The translations under genes were made by a program, and so were the position numbers. Shown here piece by piece: positions 15,041-15,254 of a stretch of DNA of 15,254 nt (positions are counted from its first letter, which is position 1; each line of letters starts with the position of its first letter). The notes beneath the pieces were generated by a model. The model was not told the DNA's origin. It saw only the letters and a list, made by a program, of their open reading frames with translations, and did no database searches. The DNA comes from Verrucomicrobiota bacterium (lineage in GTDB: Bacteria; Verrucomicrobiota; Verrucomicrobiia; Limisphaerales; JACRJZ01): NCBI GenBank assembly GCA_022711695.1, contig JAKLEJ010000031.1, positions 1 to 15,254 of the forward strand, read 5' to 3'.

Positions 15041-15254
15041 TCAGGGCGCTGAGGTGATCTCGTCCACCGTGATAACCGGGGTGTTGGGCCAGCGCTCGTC
15101 GAGAAGCTCCTCGCCGGTGACCAGCACCTTCTTGCCCTTGAATTCCTTGAGCACGATGTTGGTGGTCGGGCTCCAGATGTAATTGATCAGCTTGTTATTG
15201 TCGAGGCTGCGCAGCTCGAAATAGCTCGGGGCCTGGATGCTGAAGGAGCCCTTG
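15041..15254 (-). CDS. Uncharacterised protein, C-terminal part (gene runs off the window)
   Basis: The minus strand is open from the window end to a TGA at 15043-15041, giving 70 C-terminal residues. The start lies beyond the window. The segment alternates short beta strands (SYFELRSLDNNKLINYI, then NIVLKEFKGKKVLVTG, then PVITVDEI) in a way that recalls a small SH3-like or OB-like barrel at the end of exported bacterial proteins. The family cannot be decided from this fragment. Only 6 bases separate its stop from the folD start, so it is almost certainly in the same operon. Confidence 0.75.
   Translation of the reverse strand, partial: KGSFSIQAPSYFELRSLDNNKLINYIWSPTTNIVLKEFKGKKVLVTGEELLDERWPNTPVITVDEITSAP

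Noticed and set aside
1..15254. CRISPR array, prophage, transposase or known defence system
   Set aside because: No regularly spaced direct repeats, phage structural genes, DDE/tyrosine recombinase motifs or defence signature genes were found beyond the single toxin-antitoxin pair.

Overview
The window is GC-rich and looks chromosomal. It most likely comes from a Verrucomicrobiota bacterium, perhaps near the Pedosphaera/Limisphaera lineages. This is inferred from gene content and style: a giant secreted protein of Ig-like plus LamG-like repeats ending in a W-P...L-R-L-R-K module, a secreted GH78 rhamnosidase, a FAD oxidoreductase fused to a golvesin-like domain, start codons mostly without Shine-Dalgarno sequences, and intergenic DNA full of dispersed short repeats. 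No phylogenetic marker was compared, so the assignment is tentative.

Layout. (1) 1-2346 (+): 3' part of a large secreted repeat protein, cut by the window start. (2) 2353-5007 (-): secreted six-hairpin-type putative glycosidase with C-terminal carbohydrate-binding-like and malectin-like domains, tail-to-tail with the first gene across 6 bases. (3) 5213-5288 (-): tRNA-Glu(CTC) with encoded CCA and a good sigma-70-type promoter just upstream. (4) 5530-8247 (-): secreted alpha-L-rhamnosidase (GH78) with all expected catalytic acids. (5) 8528-8977 (+): small Cys-rich, zinc-ribbon-like hypothetical protein. (6) 9147-9661 (-): ParE-type toxin and addiction-module antitoxin, overlapping by ATGA. (7) 9846-10418 (-): small membrane protein with a metallopeptidase HELGH motif. 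(8) 10419-11553: about 1.1 kb without a credible gene, filled with inverted and direct repeats. (9) 11554-13593 (+): secreted FAD-dependent oxidoreductase. (10) 13655-15254 (-): a probable operon of an uncharacterised gene (partial), folD, and a small conserved hypothetical gene.

How the genes fit together. The glycosidase, the rhamnosidase and possibly the FAD oxidoreductase and Ig/LamG protein are all exported. They fit an extracellular or periplasmic programme for breaking down rhamnose-containing plant or algal polysaccharide. folD and its neighbours are housekeeping (one-carbon metabolism). The toxin-antitoxin pair, the HELGH membrane protein and the repeat-rich gap form a more accessory-looking stretch.

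The most unusual structure is a family of roughly 70-115 bp intergenic repeats. Two of the three copies sit directly upstream of the two secreted glycan-degrading genes, and two bracket the tRNA gene. A second is a roughly 220 bp nested inverted repeat at 10690-10910. I see no clear new defence system, CRISPR array, prophage or transposase.
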